From positions 124,001 through 188,000 of the forward strand of contig NZ_VTRT01000004.1 in the NCBI RefSeq assembly GCF_008274585.1: 64,000 nucleotides of DNA, in the 5' to 3' direction. This DNA comes from Pedobacter sp. BS3 (GTDB lineage: Bacteria > Bacteroidota > Bacteroidia > Sphingobacteriales > Sphingobacteriaceae). Below are positions 46,338 to 54,898 of this stretch, piece after piece. The position numbers and the translations under genes were made by a program. The notes under the pieces were generated by a model, which saw nothing but the letters and a program-made list of their open reading frames with translations, had not been told where the DNA came from and ran no database searches. The stretch's first letter is position 1. Each line of letters opens with the position of its first letter.

Positions 46338-48143
46338 ATGAAAACAAACGGTCTAATTGTGAGCCTTTTAATTGGTATTCACTTAGCTGCCTGTGCCAAA
46401 CATGCACAAACGCTGGAAACAGATCAAAAAGGAGAAAAGGCAGAAGCTGTTCCGGAATTTTTTTATGAAGCTCATCGTGGCGGGAGGGGATTGCTGCCAG
46501 AGAACACCATCATCGCGATGAAACATGCTGTTGATTTGAATGTGACGACACTGGAGATGGATTTGGTGATCTCCAAAGACAAAAAAGTGGTCGTATCACA
46601 CAATCTGTACTTTAGCGCTGATTTCACTACAACGCCCGAAGGCAACGCCATAACTGCCGCCGATGGTCGGAGCCGTCTGTTATACAATATGCCTTACGAC
46701 AGCATCAGAAAATATGATGTTGGATTAAAGCAGGATCCCCGATTTCCAAACCGTAAATGCGTAGCGGCAAAGATACCTTTGCTTGCCGATCTGATAACCG
46801 AAGTAGAAGCTTATGCAGCAAGCAAAGGCAAAAAAATGTTCTATGATATGGAAATCAAGTCTTCCGAAGCCGGGGATAACATTAAACATCCGGCGCCGCA
46901 GGAGTTTGTTGATCTGGTTATGGCGGTAGTTCGTGATAAAAAAATTACAGAGCGTACTGTTATTCAGTCATTTGATATCAGGCCCTTAAAATTATTAAAG
47001 GAACACTATCCCCAGATCAAACTGTCATGTCTGGTAAATAAGTCGAACGCTACAGATGTAGACAAACGTTTACAGGAACTGGGCTTTAATCCCGATTTCT
47101 ATAGCGCCGACTATACCACCATTACAGCCGATATGGTAAAAACCTGTCATGACAAGGGTATGAAAGTGATAGCGTGGACAGTAGATACCGAACAGGATAT
47201 TAACCGGTTAAAAGCATTAGGAGTTAACAGTATTATAACGGATTATCCAAATCTGTTTAAGCTGGTGGATGTAAGTGTTCCGAAAGGGCAAAAGCATAAT
47301 ACTAAAGTTATTATTACGGGATATATAAGCAATCCGGCCGGGGCCGATGCCAATAACGAGTATGTACAGCTGATGGCAACGGAGCATATCAATTTTGCGC
47401 TTACGCCTTATGCCGTAATTACTGCCTACAGTTCGTCATCTGGAAACTATGCAACCAGTGCTCCCGCAAAGGGTTGGATTACCGGTAAAGTACCGAGCAA
47501 AACTACAGAAGACGACCCTACCTCCCAAACTACCAAATTTAATTTAACAAAAGGAGAAGTTCAGGCCGGAGAGTTTTTTTATGTTGGAGGGGCAAATAAG
47601 AAGATCAATGGATCGGCTTCTACAAATATTGATCAGGCCAGATGGATAAGGACATTAAACTATCAGCAAAAAACAACCTGGTCTGGTGATGATGATGTTG
47701 GAGGGGGTAAATTCGGAGCGCTGTTCAGTAACGGAGCTATGCCACAAGGCATAGCCGTTTTTAATACCACAAACGTTACCGAAGCAACCGTACCTGTTGA
47801 TGTGGTGTTTTTCGGGACTTTTCCAACAAGCGAAAAAGACCTGAAGCGGCTTTATGATAATTTGGATGGTAAAGCGCTGGGATACAGGATCTGTAATACA
47901 GACAGGTACTCCACAACAAATGGTGAGTTCTTTGGCAAAGGTGACAATATCTACACGTTCAGCCCTGCAAGTAATGCCGATGCATCGGCTCAGGGTAAAT
48001 TTTACCGCTTAGGAGGGATCTATGATCTAACAACCAGGGAATGGACAAAGCCAAGAGAAGCCATAGAAATTATTATGGAAAACACATCGCCACTTTCATT
48101 AATAGAAACCGGGGCAGGGTTAACCACTCTTTTAACTAAATAA
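46338..48143 (+). CDS. Glycerophosphodiester phosphodiesterase lipoprotein fused to IITGYV-type domain
   Basis: A 601-residue lipoprotein (lipobox LAAC, Cys19). Residues about 40-310 are a GDPD TIM barrel with all key residues: His46 in AHRGGRGLLPENT, Glu73 and Asp75 in LEMDLVISKD, His88 in VVSHNLYF, and the later MEIKS and WTVDTEQDI blocks. It hydrolyses glycerophosphodiesters to glycerol-3-phosphate and an alcohol, presumably on the outer surface. After a linker almost identical to that of the preceding protein (VPKGQKHN), residues about 322-601 form the shared domain (YVQLMAT, DPTSQTTKFN, GYRICNTDRYS). It is the clearest enzyme in this locus and points to phosphodiester substrates. Confidence 0.95.
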   Translation: MKTNGLIVSLLIGIHLAACAKHAQTLETDQKGEKAEAVPEFFYEAHRGGRGLLPENTIIAMKHAVDLNVTTLEMDLVISKDKKVVVSHNLYFSADFTTTPEGNAITAADGRSRLLYNMPYDSIRKYDVGLKQDPRFPNRKCVAAKIPLLADLITEVEAYAASKGKKMFYDMEIKSSEAGDNIKHPAPQEFVDLVMAVVRDKKITERTVIQSFDIRPLKLLKEHYPQIKLSCLVNKSNATDVDKRLQELGFNPDFYSADYTTITADMVKTCHDKGMKVIAWTVDTEQDINRLKALGVNSIITDYPNLFKLVDVSVPKGQKHNTKVIITGYISNPAGADANNEYVQLMATEHINFALTPYAVITAYSSSSGNYATSAPAKGWITGKVPSKTTEDDPTSQTTKFNLTKGEVQAGEFFYVGGANKKINGSASTNIDQARWIRTLNYQQKTTWSGDDDVGGGKFGALFSNGAMPQGIAVFNTTNVTEATVPVDVVFFGTFPTSEKDLKRLYDNLDGKALGYRICNTDRYSTTNGEFFGKGDNIYTFSPASNADASAQGKFYRLGGIYDLTTREWTKPREAIEIIMENTSPLSLIETGAGLTTLLTK

Positions 48144-48149
48144 AAAATG

Positions 48150-48199
48150 AACGCTGGCGGGTTATAGATCTGGTTTACCCCTATAGCCCTGTCAGCGTT
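48150..48199 (+). terminator. Hairpin after the GDPD gene
   Basis: An imperfect stem pairs AACGCTGGCGGGTTATAG with CTATAGCCCTGTCAGCGTT, around a 13-nt loop. It lies 7 bp after the stop. It may end or attenuate the upstream transcript before the next paralogue. There is no long T-run. Confidence 0.5.
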
Positions 48200-48286
48200 T
48201 CACAGGCCAATATTTTAGATTTTGTTGTGCACAAGATGAAGTAGAGCACTATCAATAGATCAATTCACATTTAACCGTTAAGAATC

Positions 48287-49228
48287 ATGAAAAAGAACCT
48301 GTTTTCATTGCTGCTCATTTTAGCAATGACCATCGTAACGAAAGCACAACCGCAGGATACAAAAGTTATCATCACAGGGTACGTAACTAATCCGGCCGGG
48401 GCTGATGCAAACCGCGAATATGTACAGCTCATGGCAACCGAAGACATTAATTTTGCCGAAACTCCTTACTCGGTTATTACTTGTTATACTTCGTACTCCG
48501 GAACTTGGGAAACCTTTGCTCCTGTACGTGGATGGGTTACGGGCAAAATAGATAGTAAAAAAGCTAATGATCCAACCTCACAAACCACCAAATTTAATCT
48601 CACAAAAGGAAAAGTTAAGGCAGGCGAATTTTTCTATGCGGGGGGAGCAGGCAAAAAGATTAACGGGGCAGCCTCTACCGATATTAGCGAAAAAGCACCC
48701 GTAGCCGCCAATCAGGCAAAATGGATAAGAACATTAACCTATGGCGCAAAAACATGGTCTGGCGATGATGGTATTGGAGGCGGGATATTTGGAGCCTTGT
48801 TTGGCAATAGCGAAGCTCCGCAGGGCATAGTCGTTTTTAATACTACCAATGTTACCGAGGCAACTATACCTGTCGATGTGGTTTTCTTCGGTACTTTTCC
48901 CTTAAATAAAGTTAACCAAAAGAAACTTTATGAGCGTATTGGAGGCAAGGAGCTTGGATACAGGATTTGCAATACAGACAGGTATTCCGTTTCAAAAGCC
49001 GGTTTTTTTGCCAAAGGCAATAATACATATCTATTCCCCCCGGCAAGCAGCTCCAATGCGGCCGCACAGGGCAATTTCTATAAGCTGGGCGGAGTTTACG
49101 ATATAAAATCGAAGAGGTGGACAGACCCAAGGAATGGAGCGGTTATAGTTGCAATGACCAATGATACACAGCTTGCAGAAATAGAAAAAGGCAAAGGCAC
49201 AACAGAGATCAGGGGCTTGGGGAAATAG
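48287..49228 (+). CDS. Stand-alone secreted IITGYV-type domain protein
   Basis: A 313-residue secreted protein: signal peptide (about 1-20, ending TKAQ) followed directly by the shared domain (about 24-300: DTKVIITGYVTNPAGADANREYVQLMAT, DPTSQTTKFNLTKG, GDDGIGGGIFGALFG, GYRICNTDRYS, FYKLGGVYD). There is no lipobox and no T9SS tail. The last residues (ALAEIEKGKGTTEIRGLGK-like) differ from the paralogues. This is the minimal form of the domain and shows it can stand alone. Function unknown. Confidence 0.85.
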   Translation: MKKNLFSLLLILAMTIVTKAQPQDTKVIITGYVTNPAGADANREYVQLMATEDINFAETPYSVITCYTSYSGTWETFAPVRGWVTGKIDSKKANDPTSQTTKFNLTKGKVKAGEFFYAGGAGKKINGAASTDISEKAPVAANQAKWIRTLTYGAKTWSGDDGIGGGIFGALFGNSEAPQGIVVFNTTNVTEATIPVDVVFFGTFPLNKVNQKKLYERIGGKELGYRICNTDRYSVSKAGFFAKGNNTYLFPPASSSNAAAQGNFYKLGGVYDIKSKRWTDPRNGAVIVAMTNDTQLAEIEKGKGTTEIRGLGK

Positions 49229-49280
49229 ATTAATATTTCGCTTTATAAATTAATTTTCATTCACTTTAAATTAAAAAATT

Positions 49281-50753
49281 ATGAAAAAACTATTATTTTC
49301 TTTATCGCTTCTTATAGTAATGGCAGCTGTATTGAAAGCGCAGCCACAAGACACAAAGGTTATTATTACGGGCTATGTAGTAAATGCCAGCGGGAGCGAT
49401 CCCAGTAATGAGTATGTACAGTTGATGGCAACAGAACATATTAATTTTGCCGAGACTCCCTATGCCGTTATTACCTGTTATACCTCATTTTCGGGAAATT
49501 ACGAAACCAAAGCTCCTGTGCATGGTTGGGTTACGGGCTTAATACCAAGTAAAAGTACAGGTAAGAAAGACGCCAATGGTAACCCGGTCGAAGACCCTAC
49601 TTCCCAAACCACTAAGTTCAATTTAACAAGCGGAGAAGTGCAGCCCGGTGAGTTTTTCTATGTAGGTGGGGCAAATAAGAGAATTAACGGCAGCAGTTCT
49701 ACAGATATTAGTGAAACAGCCGCAATTGAAGCTAACCGGGCAAAATGGATCAGGGTATTGCCTTATCATAATACATCAACATTACCCCCCTGGTCGGGTG
49801 ATGATGGCGTTGGTGGAGGTATATTTGGCGCATTGTTTGGCGATAGTGATGCGCCTCAGGGTATAGCTGTTTTTAATACCACAAGTGTTGATGAAACAAC
49901 CGTACCTGTTGATGTAGTGTTCTTTGGAACTTGGCCTACGGCAGAGGCAGATCAAAAGAAACTTTACGATAATTCGGGCAGTACCGAGCTTGGATACAGA
50001 ATTTGTAATACAGATAGGTATTCAACCGCAGATGGCGCATTTTTTGGCAAAGGAAATAATAAATATCTATTTGGTTCAGACGGTACGGTCAACAAATTTT
50101 ATCAATTAAAGGGAGTTTACAATGTAGCTACCAAATCATGGACAACGCCAAGAGCGCTCAACACCATTACCATGACAACCACCTCCCCACTTTCGCTGAT
50201 AGAAACCGGCTCAACAACGTTACCTGTAAACATTGTTTCCGTTAAGGCAGAAGTTTTGGCAAAAGCTGTGCGCCTGCATTGGACTACCGCCTCCGAAACC
50301 AACAACGCCTACTTTGAAGTTTTGCGTTCCAACAACCAGACAGATTTTGTGAGTATAGGCAAGGTAACGGGCAACAATGCCGCCCACGATTATGTGTTTA
50401 CAGATTACAGTCCACTGCCCGGTACGGCTTACTATAAATTACGGCAGGTAGATTTAGATGGAACGGCAATAGAGTTCGATATCATAGCCGTTAAGAATGG
50501 CCTAAATCCCGATAAGTTAAATATGGCGGTGAACGTTGGCGGCAATACGCTCAGGGTGTTTACCCAATCAGTCGAAAATACCGAAGCACTATTGACCGTT
50601 ACCGATATCTCCGGCAAAAAAGTGTTGGAAAAGAAAATCCGTTTGGTTAACGGCAATGCAGTTTACCAGGAGCCATTTAACCAACCACAAGGCATATACG
50701 TTGTTTCATTGAAAACCAGCAAAGAACAAGCGGTACTGAAATTTGGTAAATAA
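49281..50753 (+). CDS. Secreted IITGYV-type domain protein with T9SS tail
   Basis: A 490-residue secreted protein: signal peptide (ending VLKAQ), the shared domain (about 24-305, with an insertion STGKKDANGNPVE before DPTSQTTKFN), then a T9SS-type tail (about 312-490: LPVNIVSVKAEVLAKAVRLHWTTASETNNAYFEVLR, TDISGKKVLEKK, QGIYVVSLKTSKEQAVLKFGK). The last 539 bp are nearly identical to the end of the gene at 52893. It should be exported by the Por secretion system. The gene starts 52 bp after the preceding paralogue. Confidence 0.87.
   Translation: MKKLLFSLSLLIVMAAVLKAQPQDTKVIITGYVVNASGSDPSNEYVQLMATEHINFAETPYAVITCYTSFSGNYETKAPVHGWVTGLIPSKSTGKKDANGNPVEDPTSQTTKFNLTSGEVQPGEFFYVGGANKRINGSSSTDISETAAIEANRAKWIRVLPYHNTSTLPPWSGDDGVGGGIFGALFGDSDAPQGIAVFNTTSVDETTVPVDVVFFGTWPTAEADQKKLYDNSGSTELGYRICNTDRYSTADGAFFGKGNNKYLFGSDGTVNKFYQLKGVYNVATKSWTTPRALNTITMTTTSPLSLIETGSTTLPVNIVSVKAEVLAKAVRLHWTTASETNNAYFEVLRSNNQTDFVSIGKVTGNNAAHDYVFTDYSPLPGTAYYKLRQVDLDGTAIEFDIIAVKNGLNPDKLNMAVNVGGNTLRVFTQSVENTEALLTVTDISGKKVLEKKIRLVNGNAVYQEPFNQPQGIYVVSLKTSKEQAVLKFGK
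50215..50753. repeat. Near-identical T9SS-tail repeat, copy 1
   Basis: These 539 bp match 53971-54509 with no length difference and only scattered substitutions. They encode the T9SS tails of two neighbouring paralogues. The level of identity exceeds that of the upstream shared domains, suggesting gene conversion or recent tail exchange. Confidence 0.85.
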
Positions 50754-50762
50754 GAATACCAT

Positions 50763-50795
50763 AGACTTACGAAGTTTTTTAAACTTCGTAAGTCT
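50763..50795. terminator. Perfect 15-bp hairpin after the T9SS paralogue
   Basis: AGACTTACGAAGTTT and AAACTTCGTAAGTCT pair perfectly around a TTT loop, 10 bp after the stop codon at 50753. It may act as a terminator or be another member of the palindromic repeats of this genome; a similar 15-bp hairpin lies at 57282-57314. Confidence 0.6.
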
Positions 50796-50940
50796 AACCT
50801 ATCCAATAGCTGTATTTTTTTACTTAAACAGATGCTGGCCTTTACTTGGGCTCGTTATGGTCGTAATAACATCTTTCTGATCAGCTCTTTTTAAAATCAA
50901 TAATCTTCATTTAAAAGAGAAGAACACCAGTTGTAATTTA

Positions 50941-52869
50941 ATGAATTCTACAATGATAAAAATTAAAAAAATAATTCTGCCTCTATTGTTTCTTGGTTGT
51001 TCGGGGGCAATAAAAGCTCAGTTTTTAAGTCCCGATGCCAGCTTTGCCACAGGAACCGGCTTTAACGGAACGGTATGGGAACTCTCAAAACAGTCGGATG
51101 GAAAAATTATTGCCTCCGGGGAGTTTACGAGTTATAACGGAACTACTGTAAACAAGTTGACCAGGCTGGCTGATAATGGCAGTCTTGATGCCATCTTTAA
51201 CACCAATCTTGGCACCGGCTTCAACAATACCGTTTATACCCACTTGTTACAGTCTGACGGGAAAATTGTGGTAGCTGGCGATTTTACCGCTTTCAATGGC
51301 AATACCAGGAACAGGATTGTCCGTTTAAACGCCAATGGCACTATCGATAACACATTCAGCATCGGCACAGGCTTGGATGCCGAAGTGCTGAAAGTAGCGC
51401 TTCAGAGTGATGGGAAAATCCTCGCTGCAGGCAGTTTTACCACTGCTAACGGCGTATCTTCTTCTGGTATTGTGCGGCTGAATACCAATGGAAGCAGAGA
51501 TAACACTTTTTCGGTGGGTAGCGGCTTCAATGTAAATGACGGGGGCATTGGTAACCGCCCGGTAAGGGATATCGCCCTACAATCTGACGGCAAAATAATA
51601 GTGGCAGGGGAATTTACCAGCTATAATGGAACGTCCGTTAATCGTTTGGTACGCCTAAACACCGATGGCAGTATAGACAATACGTTCACATCAAAGATAA
51701 AGTTCGACGATGTGGTATATGGCGTTAAGGTACAGCCCGATGGCAAAATACTGGCTGTTGGCGCTTTTTCAACCTGCAATAGCGAACATGCCAGTTACAA
51801 AATAGCGAGAATTAATACAGACGGAACACTGGATGTTGATTTCAACACCAATATAGGTACGGGGTTTTATGCCCGGATAGGGGCAGGAACGGGTACAGGC
51901 TTTTTTAAAGACGAAGAAAATCCGAGAACCATCGTCCTGCAAGCCGATGGCAAAATACTCATAGGAGGCGATTTTGTATATTTAGATGGCGTAAACAGCA
52001 GGCATTTTGTTCGGTTAAATGCAGATGGTACTTTGGGTACTCCCAACACAAATCCGTCGGGTTTTACCCTGTACCAATTAAAAATACAGGCCAACACCAT
52101 AGGCAATTCCTATATTATAAAAACCAGTAATGGAAAATTAATTGTAATGGATGGCGGCTATGAGGCTGAAGAAACGTACCTCCGTAATTTTATAAACAGT
52201 CTTGGGGGTAAGGTTGAAGCTTGGTTTCTGTCGCACCCGCACCAAGACCATGCAGGCGCTTTTAACGAGATACTAAAGAACCTGCAGGGCATAGAAATTA
52301 AAAACATATACCATTCAAAACCACCTGCAAGCTGGGTAACATCGGCATTCTACCAGGATTTGTACAACTCCATAGACAATGCGGCGCAAAATGGTGTCAA
52401 CGTAGTAAACTATACTACAATTCCCAATGAGGTGATAACTATAGACCAGGTAAATTTTAGGATACTTAGCGTGGCCAATCCAGAGTTGAGCACAGCGTCC
52501 ACAAGAATTAACAATTCATCAATGGCCATAAGGGTATGGGATGAGCAAAAATCTATTGTGTTTTTGGCCGACTTGCAGTTGGAAGGAGGAAACAAGCTGT
52601 TGAACAGCCCACAGCGCCAATATTTGGACTGCGATTACTTGCAGATGTCCCATCATGGCAATGACGGGGTAGGCAAAGCGTTTTACCGTTCCGTTAGGTT
52701 TAAGGCTTGTTTGTGGCCTACCCCCGGATGGTTGTGGGACAATCAGGCCGGTAGTGCAGGGTTTAACACCGGAGGCTACGATACGCTGGAACAAAGAGAG
52801 ATAGTAGATAATGAACTTGGCATACGGCGCAACTATATAGGTTCCAAAGGATTGAATATAATCAAGTGA
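50941..52869 (+). CDS. Secreted delta-60 repeat protein with metallo-beta-lactamase-fold domain
   Basis: A 642-residue exported protein (the ATG at 50953 is an alternative start; signal peptide ends IKAQF). Residues about 35-370 hold six or seven delta-60 repeats of about 53 residues (pattern QSDGKI.AGGFT.NG....IVRLN.DG..D..F), a probable beta-propeller-like binding region. Residues about 380-642 form a metallo-beta-lactamase fold with the metal motif HPHQDH (His432, His434, Asp436, His437), IVFLADLQLEGG and a later SHHGNDG. Such folds include phosphodiesterases (for example pneumococcal phosphorylcholine esterase), nucleases and lactonases. Its neighbours include a GDPD, so phosphodiester hydrolysis is plausible but not shown. 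Confidence 0.85.
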   Translation: MNSTMIKIKKIILPLLFLGCSGAIKAQFLSPDASFATGTGFNGTVWELSKQSDGKIIASGEFTSYNGTTVNKLTRLADNGSLDAIFNTNLGTGFNNTVYTHLLQSDGKIVVAGDFTAFNGNTRNRIVRLNANGTIDNTFSIGTGLDAEVLKVALQSDGKILAAGSFTTANGVSSSGIVRLNTNGSRDNTFSVGSGFNVNDGGIGNRPVRDIALQSDGKIIVAGEFTSYNGTSVNRLVRLNTDGSIDNTFTSKIKFDDVVYGVKVQPDGKILAVGAFSTCNSEHASYKIARINTDGTLDVDFNTNIGTGFYARIGAGTGTGFFKDEENPRTIVLQADGKILIGGDFVYLDGVNSRHFVRLNADGTLGTPNTNPSGFTLYQLKIQANTIGNSYIIKTSNGKLIVMDGGYEAEETYLRNFINSLGGKVEAWFLSHPHQDHAGAFNEILKNLQGIEIKNIYHSKPPASWVTSAFYQDLYNSIDNAAQNGVNVVNYTTIPNEVITIDQVNFRILSVANPELSTASTRINNSSMAIRVWDEQKSIVFLADLQLEGGNKLLNSPQRQYLDCDYLQMSHHGNDGVGKAFYRSVRFKACLWPTPGWLWDNQAGSAGFNTGGYDTLEQREIVDNELGIRRNYIGSKGLNIIK

Positions 52870-52892
52870 TTGTCTTATAAATGATATAGAGT

Positions 52893-54509
52893 ATGAAAAA
52901 GAATATAGTATTGATGGTGTGCTTTTGTTTGCTGGTGTATGGAAGGTTACATGCGCAACAATCGGGATTTAACAATAGCGTATATACTATTGTTGCAAAC
53001 GGAAACAAGCCTATTGTTGGTGGCAAATTTACAAGTGTAAGAGAAGAGGAGCATAACCGTATTGTTCGTTTGCAAGAAGATAACACACCATGGGACAATA
53101 CAAGAAAGCAGGATACAAAAGTTATCATTACAGGGTACGTAACTAACCCGGCTGGTGCTGATGCCAACCGCGAATATGTGCAGTTGATGGCTACCGAATA
53201 CATCAACTTTGCGGCAACGCCCTATTCCGTTATCACGTGTTATACCTCTTATTCCGGAAACTGGACAACCAAAGCTCCGGCGCAGGGCTGGGTTACAGGC
53301 ACCATACCAAGTACACAAGCGCCGCCAAAAGATGTCAATGACCCCACCTCGCAAACCACTAAATTTAATATAACAAGTGGGGAAGTTCAGGCAGGTGATT
53401 TTTTCTATATTGGAGGGTCAAACAAGAGAATTAATGGGGGCAGTTCTACCGATATCAGCGAAACAGCCACCGTTGTAGCCAACCGGGCAAAATGGGGCAG
53501 GGTAATCACCTATGGTTCAACGCCATGGACAGGTGATGACGGTGTTGGAGGAGGTATATTTGGAGCATTGTTCGGCAATAGTGAAGCGCCGCAGGGCGTG
53601 GCCGTTTTTAATACCACAAACGTTACCGAAGCAACTATGCCCATTGATGTGGTGTTTTTTGGCACTTCGCCCACAACTGAGACCAACCAAAAGAAACTTT
53701 ACGATAATTCGGGCAGTACCGAGCTTGGGTATAGAATATGTAATACAGACAGGTATTCGACCGAAAATGGCGAATTCTTTCTCAAAGGCAGCAATACGTA
53801 CCTGTTTGGCCCCGAAACCAGTGCCGATGCAACGGCACAAGGTAAATTTTATCAGCTAAGAGGAACTTACGATGCAATAGCAAAAAAATGGATAGAGCCA
53901 AGGATAGTTACAGAAATTACCATGACAACTACTTCCCCGCTTTCGCTGATAGAAACAGGATATACATACACAACGTTACCTGTAAACATTGTTTCCGTTA
54001 AGGCAGAAGTTTTGGCAAAAGCTGTGCGCCTGCATTGGACTACCGCCTCCGAAACCAACAACGCCTACTTTGAAGTGCTGCGTTCCAACAACCAGGCAGA
54101 TTTTGCAAGCATAGGCAAGATAACGGGCAACAATGCCGCCCATGATTATGTGTTTACAGATTACAGTCCGCTGCCCGGTACGGCCTACTATAAATTACGG
54201 CAGGTAGATTTAGATGGAACGGCAATAGAGTTCAATGTTATAGCTGTTAAGAGTGGTCTAAATCCGGATAAGTTAAATATGGCGGTGAATGTTGGCGATA
54301 ATATGCTCAGATTATTTACCCAATCGGCCGAGAACACCGAAGCGTTATTGACCGTTACCGATATCTCCGGCAAAAAAGTGTTGGAAAAGAAAATCAACCT
54401 GATCAATGGCAATGCTGTTTATCAGGAGCCATTTGACCAGCCGAAAGGAATATATGTAATTTCGCTAAAAACTAATAAAGAACGGGCAGTATTAAAATTT
54501 GGAAAGTGA
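52893..54509 (+). CDS. Secreted chimeric protein: delta-60 remnant, IITGYV-type domain, T9SS tail
   Basis: A 538-residue secreted protein starting 23 bp after the MBL gene. The signal peptide (ending LHAQQ) is followed by one degenerate delta-60 repeat (about 25-60: GFNNSVYTIVANGNKPIVGGKFTSVREEE and NRIVRLQ). The shared domain then begins abruptly at about residue 71 (KQDTKVIITGYVTNPAGADANREYVQLMAT, GDDGVGGGIFGALFGNSEAPQG, GYRICNTDRYS), and the T9SS tail runs from about 360 to the end (QPKGIYVISLKTNKERAVLKFGK). It looks like a recombinant between an upstream delta-60 gene and a paralogue of 49281. It ends in TGA, so TGA is a normal stop here. Confidence 0.86.
   Translation: MKKNIVLMVCFCLLVYGRLHAQQSGFNNSVYTIVANGNKPIVGGKFTSVREEEHNRIVRLQEDNTPWDNTRKQDTKVIITGYVTNPAGADANREYVQLMATEYINFAATPYSVITCYTSYSGNWTTKAPAQGWVTGTIPSTQAPPKDVNDPTSQTTKFNITSGEVQAGDFFYIGGSNKRINGGSSTDISETATVVANRAKWGRVITYGSTPWTGDDGVGGGIFGALFGNSEAPQGVAVFNTTNVTEATMPIDVVFFGTSPTTETNQKKLYDNSGSTELGYRICNTDRYSTENGEFFLKGSNTYLFGPETSADATAQGKFYQLRGTYDAIAKKWIEPRIVTEITMTTTSPLSLIETGYTYTTLPVNIVSVKAEVLAKAVRLHWTTASETNNAYFEVLRSNNQADFASIGKITGNNAAHDYVFTDYSPLPGTAYYKLRQVDLDGTAIEFNVIAVKSGLNPDKLNMAVNVGDNMLRLFTQSAENTEALLTVTDISGKKVLEKKINLINGNAVYQEPFDQPKGIYVISLKTNKERAVLKFGK
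53971..54509. repeat. Near-identical T9SS-tail repeat, copy 2
   Basis: The partner of 50215-50753, equal in length and nearly equal in sequence. It encodes the secretion tail of the last paralogue. Confidence 0.85.
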
Positions 54510-54898
54510 TTTTAGGTACTATTGACAAAAGAATTTATAGTTTTTTTCCGAAACGGTATCACACTGCGGTTCCGTTTCTATTATAACCATGCTCAATGCA
54601 CTGTATTATTAATCGACCTCAGGAGATGAAAGCTAATTAAGACAACTATTGTACGATGTAAGTTTGCTGCATTTGTTAGTAAAAAGATATTGAAATGACT
54701 ACATCTAAGCCATATTCTCAACCCGGTGATGAACCTATGGTCCGCTTATTTAGTGATATTGATTTATCGCTAACATAAAGTTAATGACAACCGGCAATAA
54801 GATAAGCACAGAGATCCTGCCCGGCTTTGAATTAAGGTGCAATGAAGTTTTTGCAGATTAACTGATTATAAGGGCCGCTCTTTCCTTATCTTTGGACT
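54510..54898. other. Gene-free region between the phosphodiester locus and the ABC gene
   Basis: 389 bp with no convincing gene. A weak hairpin (GAAACGG/CCGTTTC at 54550-54578) may terminate the preceding operon. TATCTTTG at 54887-54894 matches the Bacteroidota -7 promoter box and lies only four bases before the GTG start of the ABC gene. Confidence 0.5.
54887..54894 (+). promoter_or_regulatory. -7 box of the ABC gene promoter, possibly leaderless
   Basis: TATCTTTG fits TAnnTTTG. Transcription would begin at or next to the GTG at 54899, so the message may have no leader. No clear -33 element is visible, which lowers confidence. Confidence 0.4.
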
